Shown here piece by piece: positions 52,445 through 60,899 of a DNA stretch of 64,000 bases. The position numbers and the translations under genes are program-made. This stretch comes from Streptomyces xinghaiensis S187. GTDB taxonomy: Bacteria > Actinomycetota > Actinomycetes > Streptomycetales > Streptomycetaceae. Position 1 is the stretch's first letter; every line of letters starts with the position of its first letter. The notes under the pieces were generated by a model. It worked only from the letters and a program-made list of their open reading frames with translations, had not been told where the DNA came from and ran no database searches. The stretch is taken from NCBI RefSeq assembly GCF_000220705.2, contig NZ_CP023202.1:2356001-2420000 (forward strand). Reading direction: 5' to 3'.

Positions 52445-55400
52445 TCAGTCCACGACGTGCCGGCCCTCGGGCCGGGCGGAGCACGAGTTCTGGAAGGCGC
52501 AGTGCCCGCAGTGCTGCCCGGTGCTGGGGGTGAAGCGCTCGTCCAGGACCCGGCCGGCCGCGTCGGCGAGCAGCCCGCTCACCCACTCCGCCGGTTCGCC
52601 GGCCTCCGTCACCGGCGGCTCCTGCGCCTGGACGGCGGGCAGGGCGTCACCGCCCTCCTTCTTGGGCGCCCCCAGCCGCAGATGGACGAGCTCGGCGCCG
52701 CCCGCCTCGGGGGTGCGGCCCCCGAAGACCTCGTCCAGCGCACCCTCGCGCACCGCGAGCTGGTAGACGGCCAGCTGCGGATGGCGGGCCACCTCCGGGC
52801 CGGCCGGCTTGGACTTGCCCGTCTTGAAGTCGACGACGTAGGCGCGTCCCTCGGCGTCCGCCTCGACCCGGTCCATGCTGCCCCGGATGCGGACGGCGTG
52901 GTCGCCGGCCTCCAGCGTCACGTCGAAGCCGTGTTCGCCCGCGACCGGGGTACGGGCGCCGCGGTCCAGGACGTGCCAGCTGAGGAAGCGCTCCAGCGCC
53001 GCACGCGCGTTCTCCTTCTCCTGGCGGGACTTCCAGGGGGCGTCGAAGGCGAGGGAGTCCCAGACGGAGTCCAGCCGCTCCATGAGGACGTCCAGATCGG
53101 CGGGGGTGCGGCCGGAGGCCACCTCGTCGGCGAGCACATGGACGACGTTGCCGAAGCCCTGCGCGGCGGTCGACGGCTTGTCCGCCCTGACCTCCCGCCC
53201 CAGGAACCACTGGAGTGAACAGGTGTTCACCAGTTGGTCGAGCGCGCTGCCGGAGAGGGCGACGGGCTGGTCCCGGTCGCGCAGCGGGACCCGGTTGTGC
53301 GTCGGCTCGTACAGGCCCCACCAGCGGGTGGGGTCCGCGGTGGGCACGAGCGGCCGGCCGTCCTCGTCCCGCAGTGCGGCCAGCCGGGCCAGCCGCTCGG
53401 CCGCCGCCTCGCGCAGCGCCGGTGAGGCGGCGGGATCGACGGTGGTGGCCCGCAGCTCGGCGACGAGCGCGGCCACGGACAGCGGGCGCCGCGGGCGCTG
53501 GGTGACGTCGACCGGGTCCGTGCCGAGTTCGGTGAGGAAGCGGGAGGGCTGGTCACCGTCGTCCGCCGGCGCCTTGACGGCGGTGACGACGAGCCGTTCG
53601 CGGGCCCGTGTCGCGGCGACGTAGAACAGCCGCCGCTCCTCCGCGAGCAGGGCGCCGGGGGTGAGCGGTTCGGCGATGCCGTCCCGGCCGATCCGGTCGG
53701 CCTCCAGCAGCGAGCCGCGGCGGCGCAGATCGGGCCAGAGCCCCTCCTGCACCCCGGCGACGATCACGAGCTGCCACTCCAGGCCCTTGGACCGGTGCGC
53801 CGTCATCAGCCGGACGGCGTCGGGCCGGACGGTGCGGCCGGAGAGCGTGTCGGCGGCGATGTCCTGGGCGTCGAGCTCCTCCAGGAAGTTGAGGGCGCCC
53901 CGGCCGCCGACGCGCTCCTCGGCGCGCGCGGCGGTCTCGAACAGCGCGCAGACGGCGTCCAGATCGCGGTCCGCGTTGCGCCCGGCCGCGCCGCCGCGCA
54001 GGGCGGCCCGCTCCAGCCGCGACGGCCAGGGGGTGCCGTCCCACAGCTCCCAGAGCGCCTGTTCGGCGGTGCCGCCGCCGGCCAGCAGCTCGCGCGCCTT
54101 GCGCAGCAGCGTGCCGAGCCGCTGCGCGCCCCGCGCGTACGCCGGGTCGTGCGCGACGAGCCGCTCCGGTTCGGCGAGGGCCTCGGCGAGCAGGACGTCG
54201 GACGGGCGCGGCAGCGGGTTGCCCGCCGCACGCTCCTCCTCGCGCAGGGCCCGGCCGAGCCGCCGGAGGTCCGTGCTGTCCATGCCACCCAGCGGGGAGG
54301 TGAGCAGGGTGAGGGCGGTCTCGGTGTCGAGCCGGGCGGCCCACGGCTCGGGCTGGAACCCCGGCTCCGGCTCCGGTTCCGGGCCCGCCCCGGCCGCCCG
54401 GGTCCCGGCCTCCGGCGCCGCCACAGGGGCCTGCCCGGCTTCCGTCCGGGCTCCCGCTCCGTCCTCCGCGCCGGCTCTGTCCTCCGCCCCGGCCGGGACG
54501 CCGCCGCCCGTCCCGCGGCCCGCGGGCTCCCGCCGGCCGGGGAGCGCGGCCGTCGCCGCCGCGCGCAGCGCCGTCAGCAGCGGTGCCACCGCCGGTTCGT
54601 GGCGCAGCGGCAGATCGTCGCCGTCGACCTCCACGGGGACGCCTGCCGAGGTGAGCGCCCGGCGCACGCCCGGGATGGAGCGCCCCCCGGCGCGCACCAG
54701 GACGGCCATGTCGCTCCACCGCACGCCGTCCTCCAGGTGTGCGCGGCGCAGCATGTCGGCGATGTTGTCCAGCTCGGCGCCCGCCGTCGGATAGGTGAAG
54801 ACCTCGGCCCGGCCGCCGTCCCGTACCGGTACGAGCTCCCGGTGGGCGCGGACGACGTCGGCGGGCAGCCGGGGCAGCGGCATCCGGCGGGTGACGAGGC
54901 GGCTCGCCGCGAGCAGGGCGGCACCGGACCGCCGGGAGGTGCGCAGCACGCGCACCGGCGCGGGCCGGCCGTCGGCCCGGGGGAAGGCGTGCGGGAAGCC
55001 GAGGATGCCGTTCACGTCGGCGCCGCGGAAGGCGTAGATCGACTGGTCGGGGTCGCCGAAGGCCACCAGGGAGCGGCCCCGGCCCGCCAGCGCGTGCAGC
55101 AGCCGGACCTGCGCCGCGTCGGTGTCCTGGTACTCGTCGACCAGCACCACGTCGTAGCGCCCGGCGATCTCGGCGGCGACCTCGGGACGTTCGGCGAGCA
55201 GCACGGCCCGGTGCACCAGTTCGGCGTAGTCGAGCACGCCCTGCGCGTCGAGCACGTCGAGGTACTCCGCGAGGAAGGAGGCCGCGGCGCCCCAGTCGGG
55301 CCGTCCGGTCCGGGCCGCGAAGGCGCCCAGCGCTCCGGGGCCCAGGCCGAGTTCCCGGCTGCGGGCCAGGACGGCGCGGACCTCGTCGGCGAAGCCGCGG

Positions 55401-55930
55401 GTGGTCAGGCAGGCGCGGAGGTCGTCCGGCCAGCGCACCGCACCGCGCCCCCCGCGCTCCAGTTCGGTCTGCCCGGCGAGGAGCTCGCGGACGACGACGT
55501 CCTGCTCGGGGCCGGACAGCAGCCGCAGGGGATCGGCGAAGAGATCGGCGTCCTGGTGCGCCCGCACCAGCGCGTAGCAGTACGAGTGGAAGGTGGTGGC
55601 CTGTGGTCCGCGTCCGCCGAGCCGGGCGGCCATCCGGTCGCGCAGTTCGACGGCGGCCTTGCGGCTGAAGGTGAGGACGAGGACGCGCGCCGGGTCGGTG
55701 CCGCGGCGCACCCGCTCGGCGACGGTCTCCACGAGGGTGGTGGTCTTGCCGGTGCCGGGCCCGGCGAGCACGAGCAGCGGTCCCCCGCCGTGCTCAACCA
55801 CGGCGCGCTGGTCCGCGTCCAGGACAGGAGGGGCCACCGGCCCGGGCGGGGTCCGCACGAGCCGGTACGGACCCGCCGGCTGCTGCCGTACCCGCGGGTG
55901 CGGGGAGAGGGACGGGAGGGAGGTGCTCAC
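52445..55930 (-). CDS. adnA: Helicase-nuclease subunit AdnA
   Basis: 1161 residues. UvrD-like motor: VLAGPGTGKTTTL at about 54-66, TFSRKAAVEL, LVDEYQDTDAAQ, GDPDQSIYAFRGAD, LMTAHRSKGLEWQLVIVAGVQEG and YVAATRARERLVV. RecB-type nuclease: RIRGSMDRVEAD, VVDFKTGKS, PQLAVYQLAV. Four cysteines around the nuclease (NTCSLQWFL and HCGHCAFQNSC) can hold an iron-sulfur cluster as in AddB/AdnA. A Pro/Glu/Ala insert near residues 470-540 is probably disordered. The GTG at 55930 is a judgement; the ribosome site is weak. With adnB it forms the essential AdnAB complex known in actinobacteria. Confidence 0.92.
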   Translation of the reverse strand: MSTSLPSLSPHPRVRQQPAGPYRLVRTPPGPVAPPVLDADQRAVVEHGGGPLLVLAGPGTGKTTTLVETVAERVRRGTDPARVLVLTFSRKAAVELRDRMAARLGGRGPQATTFHSYCYALVRAHQDADLFADPLRLLSGPEQDVVVRELLAGQTELERGGRGAVRWPDDLRACLTTRGFADEVRAVLARSRELGLGPGALGAFAARTGRPDWGAAASFLAEYLDVLDAQGVLDYAELVHRAVLLAERPEVAAEIAGRYDVVLVDEYQDTDAAQVRLLHALAGRGRSLVAFGDPDQSIYAFRGADVNGILGFPHAFPRADGRPAPVRVLRTSRRSGAALLAASRLVTRRMPLPRLPADVVRAHRELVPVRDGGRAEVFTYPTAGAELDNIADMLRRAHLEDGVRWSDMAVLVRAGGRSIPGVRRALTSAGVPVEVDGDDLPLRHEPAVAPLLTALRAAATAALPGRREPAGRGTGGGVPAGAEDRAGAEDGAGARTEAGQAPVAAPEAGTRAAGAGPEPEPEPGFQPEPWAARLDTETALTLLTSPLGGMDSTDLRRLGRALREEERAAGNPLPRPSDVLLAEALAEPERLVAHDPAYARGAQRLGTLLRKARELLAGGGTAEQALWELWDGTPWPSRLERAALRGGAAGRNADRDLDAVCALFETAARAEERVGGRGALNFLEELDAQDIAADTLSGRTVRPDAVRLMTAHRSKGLEWQLVIVAGVQEGLWPDLRRRGSLLEADRIGRDGIAEPLTPGALLAEERRLFYVAATRARERLVVTAVKAPADDGDQPSRFLTELGTDPVDVTQRPRRPLSVAALVAELRATTVDPAASPALREAAAERLARLAALRDEDGRPLVPTADPTRWWGLYEPTHNRVPLRDRDQPVALSGSALDQLVNTCSLQWFLGREVRADKPSTAAQGFGNVVHVLADEVASGRTPADLDVLMERLDSVWDSLAFDAPWKSRQEKENARAALERFLSWHVLDRGARTPVAGEHGFDVTLEAGDHAVRIRGSMDRVEADAEGRAYVVDFKTGKSKPAGPEVARHPQLAVYQLAVREGALDEVFGGRTPEAGGAELVHLRLGAPKKEGGDALPAVQAQEPPVTEAGEPAEWVSGLLADAAGRVLDERFTPSTGQHCGHCAFQNSCSARPEGRHVVD

Positions 55931-56140
55931 GTGGGTCGCCGGTCCTGGTGGGTGTGCTGGTCGCCGTGTGCCGGAGGGCGCCCGGTGACGGCCGGGTGTG
56001 ACGGTGGTGCGCGGGTGCCGCCCGTCCGCGGCGGCGGGGGCACCCCGCTCATGGAAGCACGGGGCGCCGCGCGGCACACCGGTCCGTCCGGGGCCCGGGG
56101 GGAACGCGCGGGCGGCTCACGGGGAAAACCCGCGGGCGTT

Positions 56141-56599
56141 TCACGGGCCGGATGACGGATGCTGTCCGATGTGATCCCCCGCCCCGGCACCGCGCTCCGC
56201 GCCGCCCCCCGCACCGCGCGGTGCGGCGCCGTCCCCCGCTGCCGCCGCGCCGGTGCCGCCGTCCCAGCGGGCGGCCGCCAGGTCGATGCGCGGGGTCCGG
56301 CCGGAGCCGCCCCGGGGCTGCCGCAGGGGGGTGCCCTCGGCGCGGTAGTGGTCGAGGGCCCGTCTCTCGTGCCCGGGCAGCAGCGCTCCGTCGGCGCGCA
56401 CCACGCGCCACCACGGGACGGCGCCGCCGTAGAGCGCCATGACCCGGCCCACCTGCCGGGGACCGGCCTCGCCGAGCCACTCGGCCACGTCGCCGTACGT
56501 CATCACGCGGCCGGGCGGGATCAGTTCGGCCGTCGCCAGCACCCGCTCCGCGTACTCGGGCAGGTCCCCCGGTCCCTCCGGGGTGCTCTCTCCACTCAT
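56141..56599 (-). CDS. Alkyltransferase-like protein (ATL), MGMT family without catalytic cysteine
   Basis: 152 residues. The O6-alkylguanine-DNA-alkyltransferase fold is clear (YAERVLATAELIPPGRVMTYGDVAEWLGEAGPRQVGRVMAL), but the active-site PCHRV is PWWRVV, so alkyl transfer is impossible. ATLs bind alkylated guanine and hand it to nucleotide excision repair. A Gly/Ala-rich tail of about 40 residues follows. It precedes adnA on the same strand by 210 bases. A homologue lies near adnAB in M. tuberculosis. Confidence 0.9.
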   Translation of the reverse strand: MSGESTPEGPGDLPEYAERVLATAELIPPGRVMTYGDVAEWLGEAGPRQVGRVMALYGGAVPWWRVVRADGALLPGHERRALDHYRAEGTPLRQPRGGSGRTPRIDLAAARWDGGTGAAAAGDGAAPRGAGGGAERGAGAGDHIGQHPSSGP

Positions 56600-56679
56600 C
56601 CGGCCCATCCTGCACCACGGCGCCGACACCGTCCCGGTGCGGCCGCCGACCCGGTCCCGGGCGGCGCGCCGAGGGGCGT

Positions 56680-56697
56680 GCGTGGGATTTCCCACGC
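56680..56697. promoter_or_regulatory. Palindrome between divergent genes
   Basis: GCGTGGGA-TT-TCCCACGC, a perfect 8-2-8 inverted repeat midway between the divergent starts of the ATL gene and the kinase/LPG-synthase gene. Operator-like; the factor is unknown. Confidence 0.45.
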
Positions 56698-56764
56698 CTC
56701 CGAAATGCGCCCTCCTGCCCCTCGACCGGGCGCAACCGTGACACCATCTTCCGGGCGGTGACTG

Positions 56765-59506
56765 GTGATACGAGACCAAGAAGAGACGGCAGAGCAGCGG
56801 AACGGCCGCGGCCCCGAGGGGGCCGGCAGCTCCGCCGCGCCGCCGCGCCCGGACATCCCCGCCGGTCACACCGCCGCCGACGGCTCCCCCGGTGACGGCG
56901 CGGCCGGCGGCGAGCGCGCCGACTCCGGCGCCACCCCCGCGGGGCGGCGCGCCGAGGAGCACACCGACCCCGTCTCCGGGGACGAGCCGCTGCTGCCCGC
57001 CCGTGTACACCGCCCGCCCGACCTCGTACGGCTGCTGCTCGGCGTGCTCGGCATCGCCGTGGTCCTGGCCGTCGCCGCCTTCGCCCACGGCACGACCGAG
57101 GGCCTGGAGAAGGACATCGGCAAGGGCACCGGCCAGGCGCCCACCCTCCTGATCAACTTCGCCGGTCTGGCCTCCAGCGTCACCGTGCTGATCGTGCCGG
57201 TGGCCTTCGCCATCGAACGGCTCGCCAAGCGCGACGGGCTGCGCATCGCCGACGGTGTGCTGGCGGCCGTCCTCGCCCACGGCCTCGCGCTCCTCACCGA
57301 CCTGTGGGTGGCCGAGTCGGCCCCCGGCTCCATTCGCGACGCGCTCACCCAGCAGGCGCCCAGCGGCGATGTGACCGACCCGGTGCACGGCTATCTGGCG
57401 CCCGTCATCGCCTATATGACGGCGGTCGGGATGGCCCGGCGGCCCCGCTGGCGGGTGGTGCTCTGGTTCGTCCTGCTGCTCGACTCGCTGGCGGTGCTCG
57501 TCGGCGGCTTCTCGACCCCGTTCTCGATCGTCGTCACCGTGCTGCTGGGCTGGACCGTCGCCTACGGCACGCTCTACGCCGTCGGTTCACCGAACGTACG
57601 GCCGACCGGGCAGACGCTGCTGGCCGGTCTGCGCCGCGTCGGCTTCACCCCCGTCCGCGCCATGCGCACCGAGGACGACCAGGAGGCGGAGCGGCAGGAC
57701 CGCGGCCGCAGCTACCTCGTCACCCTGGAGGACGGCCCGCCCCTCGACGTCACCGTCGTCGACCGCGAACAGCAGGCGCAGGGCTTCTTCTACCGGGTCT
57801 GGCGCCGGATGGCCCTGCGCGGCATCACCCAGCGCCGCAGCCTCCAGTCGCTCCGCCAGGCACTGGAACAGGAGGCGCTGCTCGCCTACGCCGCCATCGC
57901 GGCCGGCGCCAACGCGCCCCGGCTGATCGCCACCTCGGAGCTCGGCCCGGACGCCGTGATGCTCGTCTACGAGCACACCGGCGGCCGCAGCCTGGACTCC
58001 CTGCCCGCGGAGGAGATCACCGACGAGCTGCTCCACGGCGCCTGGCACCAGGTGCGCGCACTCCAGTCACGGCGGATCGCCCACCGCAGACTCGTCGGCG
58101 ACGCGATCCTGGTGGACCGCTCGGGCGGGGTGGTCCTCACCGACCTGCGCGGCGGCGAGATCGCCGCGAGCGACCTGGTGCTCCGCATGGACGTGGCCCA
58201 GCTGCTGACGACACTCGGGCTGCGGGTGGGCGCCGAGCGGTCGGTGAGCGCCGCGGTCGCCGTCCTCGGCCCGGACGCCGTCGCCGACAGCCTGCCGCTG
58301 CTCCAGCCGATCGCCCTCAGCCGCGCCACCCGCGCCGAACTCCGCAGACGCGCCAAGGACCGGGCGCAGCGGGAGCGGGAGGCGGCGGTGGCGGCGTCCC
58401 GGGCCCGGCACGCCGCCGCCCACGGCCCGTCCTCACTGCTGCCGGACCGCAAGGCCGTACGCGCCGAGAAGCGGGCCGTGGACGAGGCGATCGAGGAGGC
58501 CCGCGAGGAGGACCTGCTGGCGCAGATCCGGCGGCAGGTCCTGCTGATCCGCCCGCAGGCCCCGGTGGAGCCGGCCCGGCTGGAACGGATCCGGCCGCGC
58601 ACCCTCGTCACCTTCATCGCGGGCGCCTTCGCCGCGTACTTCCTGCTCTCCCAGCTCACCCATGTGAGCTTCCGGGACGTCGTCGCCGAGGCCCGCTGGG
58701 GCTGGGTGGCGGCGGCCCTGCTCTTCGCGGCGCTCAGCTACCTCGGCGCCACCCTGAACCTCCTCGGCTTCGTCTCGGAGAAGGTGCCCTTCCTCCGGAC
58801 GGTGATGGCCCAGGTCGCCGGCTCCTTCGTGAAGCTGGTCGCCCCGGCCGCCGTCGGCGGGGTCGCGCTCAACACCCGCTTCCTGCAGCGGGCGGGGGTG
58901 CGCCCGGGGCTCGCGGTGGCGAGCGTCGGCGCCTCGCAGCTCGTCGGCCTCGGCCTGCACATCCTGCTGCTGGCCACCTTCGGCTATCTCACCGGCACGG
59001 AGCGCACTCCGTCGCTCTCGCCCTCCCGCACGGTGATCGCCGGACTGCTGACGGCGGCGGTGCTGACGCTGATCGTCACGGCGGTGCCCGTGCTGCGGAA
59101 GTTCGTCTCCACCCGGGTCCGGTCGCTCTTCGCCGGGGTGGTGCCGCGGATGCTCGACATCATGCAGCGTCCGCAGAAGCTGCTGACCGGGATCGGCGGC
59201 ACGCTGCTGATGCAGCTCGCGTTCGTCATGTGCCTGGACGCCTCGATCCGGGCGTTCGGCGGCGAGCTGAGCTACGCGAGCATCGCCGTCGTCTTCCTCG
59301 CCGGCAACGCGCTCGGCTCGGCGGCCCCGACCCCCGGCGGTGTGGGCGCGGTGGAGGCGGCGCTCACGCTGGGCCTGATCGCGGCCGGTCTGCCGAAGGA
59401 GATCGCCACCCCCGCGGTGCTGCTCTTCCGGCTGATGACGTTCTGGCTGCCGGTGCTGCCGGGATGGTTCGCCTTCACGCAGCTCACCCGCAAGGCCGCC
59501 ATCTAG
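56765..59506 (+). CDS. Membrane protein with kinase-like domain fused to LPG-synthase-type transmembrane region
   Basis: 913 residues. After a disordered N-terminus, about six membrane helices (86-260) are followed by a cytoplasmic region (about 300-540). This region resembles lipopolysaccharide/ABC1-type kinases: EQEALLAYAAIAAGANAPRLIATSELGPDAVMLVYEHTGGRSLDSL, then IAHRRLVGDAILVDRSGGVVLTDLRGGEIA. An Arg/Ala helical stretch leads to eight or so further helices (615-905) with the LPG_synthase_TM (UPF0104) signature GNALGSAAPTPGGVGAVEAALTLGL. The usual kinase HxD...D residues are altered, so activity is uncertain. Start GTG 56765. Probably envelope-lipid related. Confidence 0.8.
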   Translation: MIRDQEETAEQRNGRGPEGAGSSAAPPRPDIPAGHTAADGSPGDGAAGGERADSGATPAGRRAEEHTDPVSGDEPLLPARVHRPPDLVRLLLGVLGIAVVLAVAAFAHGTTEGLEKDIGKGTGQAPTLLINFAGLASSVTVLIVPVAFAIERLAKRDGLRIADGVLAAVLAHGLALLTDLWVAESAPGSIRDALTQQAPSGDVTDPVHGYLAPVIAYMTAVGMARRPRWRVVLWFVLLLDSLAVLVGGFSTPFSIVVTVLLGWTVAYGTLYAVGSPNVRPTGQTLLAGLRRVGFTPVRAMRTEDDQEAERQDRGRSYLVTLEDGPPLDVTVVDREQQAQGFFYRVWRRMALRGITQRRSLQSLRQALEQEALLAYAAIAAGANAPRLIATSELGPDAVMLVYEHTGGRSLDSLPAEEITDELLHGAWHQVRALQSRRIAHRRLVGDAILVDRSGGVVLTDLRGGEIAASDLVLRMDVAQLLTTLGLRVGAERSVSAAVAVLGPDAVADSLPLLQPIALSRATRAELRRRAKDRAQREREAAVAASRARHAAAHGPSSLLPDRKAVRAEKRAVDEAIEEAREEDLLAQIRRQVLLIRPQAPVEPARLERIRPRTLVTFIAGAFAAYFLLSQLTHVSFRDVVAEARWGWVAAALLFAALSYLGATLNLLGFVSEKVPFLRTVMAQVAGSFVKLVAPAAVGGVALNTRFLQRAGVRPGLAVASVGASQLVGLGLHILLLATFGYLTGTERTPSLSPSRTVIAGLLTAAVLTLIVTAVPVLRKFVSTRVRSLFAGVVPRMLDIMQRPQKLLTGIGGTLLMQLAFVMCLDASIRAFGGELSYASIAVVFLAGNALGSAAPTPGGVGAVEAALTLGLIAAGLPKEIATPAVLLFRLMTFWLPVLPGWFAFTQLTRKAAI

Positions 59507-59636
59507 TGCTGTGACCGGGCCGCGGCGGCCCGCAGCCTCCCGGGGCGCGTCTCCCCCTTGCCCGCCGGGGCCCACCTCCGTACGGCCGCGCCGTGTTCGC
59601 GGCACCGCAGCTGCCGGACCGAGCCCGCCCATCACC

Positions 59637-59666
59637 TTGCATGTGCGAGGGAATCGTCCGTACAGT
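59637..59666 (+). promoter_or_regulatory. Promoter of the molybdate operon, probably leaderless
   Basis: -35 TTGCAT (59637-59642), 18-base spacer, -10 TACAGT (59661-59666). The ATG at 59674 is 7 bases after the -10, so the first gene is likely translated from a leaderless message. No ribosome site precedes it. Confidence 0.65.
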
Positions 59667-59673
59667 GCCGCAC

Positions 59674-60075
59674 ATGCGGTCCTACACCATCGGACGGGCG
59701 GCCCGGCTGCTCGGCGTCAGTCCCGACACCGTCCGCCGCTGGGCGGACTCCGGCCGGCTCCCCACCCGCCGGGACGGCGCCGGCAAGCGGCTGATCGAGG
59801 GCCCGGACCTGGCCGCCTTCTCCGTCGCCCTGGCCGCCGAGGGCCACCCGGGCGACGGCGAGGAGGAGCCGTACACCACCGCCCGCAACGCCTTCCCCGG
59901 GATCATCACCTCGGTGAAGACCGGCGATGTCGCCGCGCAGGTGGAGGTGCAGGCCGGTCCGCACCGCCTGGTGTCCCTGCTGACCCGGGAGGCGGTGGAG
60001 GAACTGGGTCTGGCCGTCGGGATGGAGGCGGTGGCCCGGGTGAAGTCCACCAACGTCCACATCGATCTCGTCTGA
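59674..60075 (+). CDS. HTH-TOBE molybdate-binding protein
   Basis: 133 residues. The N-terminus is a MerR/excisionase-like helix-turn-helix (MRSYTIGRAARLLGVSPDTVRRWADSGRLPTRRDGAGKRLI). The C-terminus is a TOBE/Mop molybdate-binding fold (ARNAFPGIITSVKTGDVAAQVEVQAGPHRLVSLLTREAVEELGL to VARVKSTNVHIDLV). It leads the modA-modBC operon and is probably its molybdate-responsive regulator or a molybdate buffer. Confidence 0.88.
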   Translation: MRSYTIGRAARLLGVSPDTVRRWADSGRLPTRRDGAGKRLIEGPDLAAFSVALAAEGHPGDGEEEPYTTARNAFPGIITSVKTGDVAAQVEVQAGPHRLVSLLTREAVEELGLAVGMEAVARVKSTNVHIDLV

Positions 60076-60092
60076 GCCACGGAGCAGCAGCC

Positions 60093-60899
60093 ATGGATCA
60101 CAGCAGCCCCGCACTCCGCGCGGTGGCCGCCGCACGGAGCTCGCCGGCCGCCCTCGCGGCCGCTCTGCTGTTCGCCTCCGCCACCGCCTGCGCCCCGGGC
60201 TCCGGCTCCGGCGGCACGGATGCGGACGGCGGTACGACGGAGCTGACGGTCCTGGCCGCCTCCTCGCTCACCGATGTGTCCGCCCGGCTCGCCACCCGCT
60301 ACGAGCGGACGCACCCCGGAACCTCGGTGCGTCTCTCCTTCGCCGGTTCGCAGGAACTGGTGTCCCAGGTGCGGCAGGGGCTGCCCGCCGACGTGGTCGT
60401 CACCGCCGACGCCGCCACCATGGACGCGGTGGCGGAGGACACGGAGACCCCGGCCGTCATCGCCGGCAACGAGCTGGCCGTCGCCGTGGCCCCGGGGAAC
60501 CCCGAGAACGTCCGGGGCCTCCGCGATCTGGGGCGGGACGGCCTCAAGGTCGTCCTGGCCGCCCCCGAGGTCCCGGTCGGCCGCTACAGCGAGCGGGTCC
60601 TGGACGGGGCGGGCGTCACCGTCACCCCGGTCTCCCGGGAACCGAGCACCCGAGCGGTCCTGGGCAAGGTCCGGCTGGGGGAGGCCGACGCCGGCCTCGT
60701 CTACCGCACCGACGTCATGAGCGCCGGGGACGCGGTCTCGGCCGTGGACCTGCCCGAGGGCCGGGACGCCGCCGTCTCCTATCCCGCCGCCGCGCTCAGC
60801 GGCTCCCGCCACCCCGCCGCGGCCGCCGAGTTCGTCCGCTGGCTGCGCTCGCAGCCAGCCCAGCGCCTGCTGCGCGACGCCGGGTTCACCCGGCCGTGA
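60093..60899 (+). CDS. modA: Molybdate ABC transporter substrate-binding lipoprotein
   Basis: 268 residues. A signal peptide ends at a lipobox-like SATAC, so the protein is probably lipid-anchored. The ModA fold is recognised by LTVLAASSLTDVSARLATRYERTHPGTSVRLSFAGSQELVSQVRQGLPADVVVTAD, ELAVAVAPGNP, VPVGRYSERVLDGAG and GEADAGLVYRTDV. It starts 17 bases after the HTH-TOBE gene with a GGAG site, and overlaps the modBC start by 4 bases. Confidence 0.94.
   Translation: MDHSSPALRAVAAARSSPAALAAALLFASATACAPGSGSGGTDADGGTTELTVLAASSLTDVSARLATRYERTHPGTSVRLSFAGSQELVSQVRQGLPADVVVTADAATMDAVAEDTETPAVIAGNELAVAVAPGNPENVRGLRDLGRDGLKVVLAAPEVPVGRYSERVLDGAGVTVTPVSREPSTRAVLGKVRLGEADAGLVYRTDVMSAGDAVSAVDLPEGRDAAVSYPAAALSGSRHPAAAAEFVRWLRSQPAQRLLRDAGFTRP

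Noticed and set aside
49089..52766. 1225-codon frame antisense to adnB
   Set aside because: Antisense shadow of a real gene with rigid GC third positions; composition is Gly/Ala/Arg/Val without any domain.
53795..56155. 786-codon frame antisense to adnA
   Set aside because: Same shadow effect; adnA has every helicase and nuclease motif on the opposite strand.
59650..59673. GGGAAT near the molybdate operon as a sigma-R promoter
   Set aside because: There is no GTT 18-19 bases downstream; the TTGCAT/TACAGT promoter accounts for the start.
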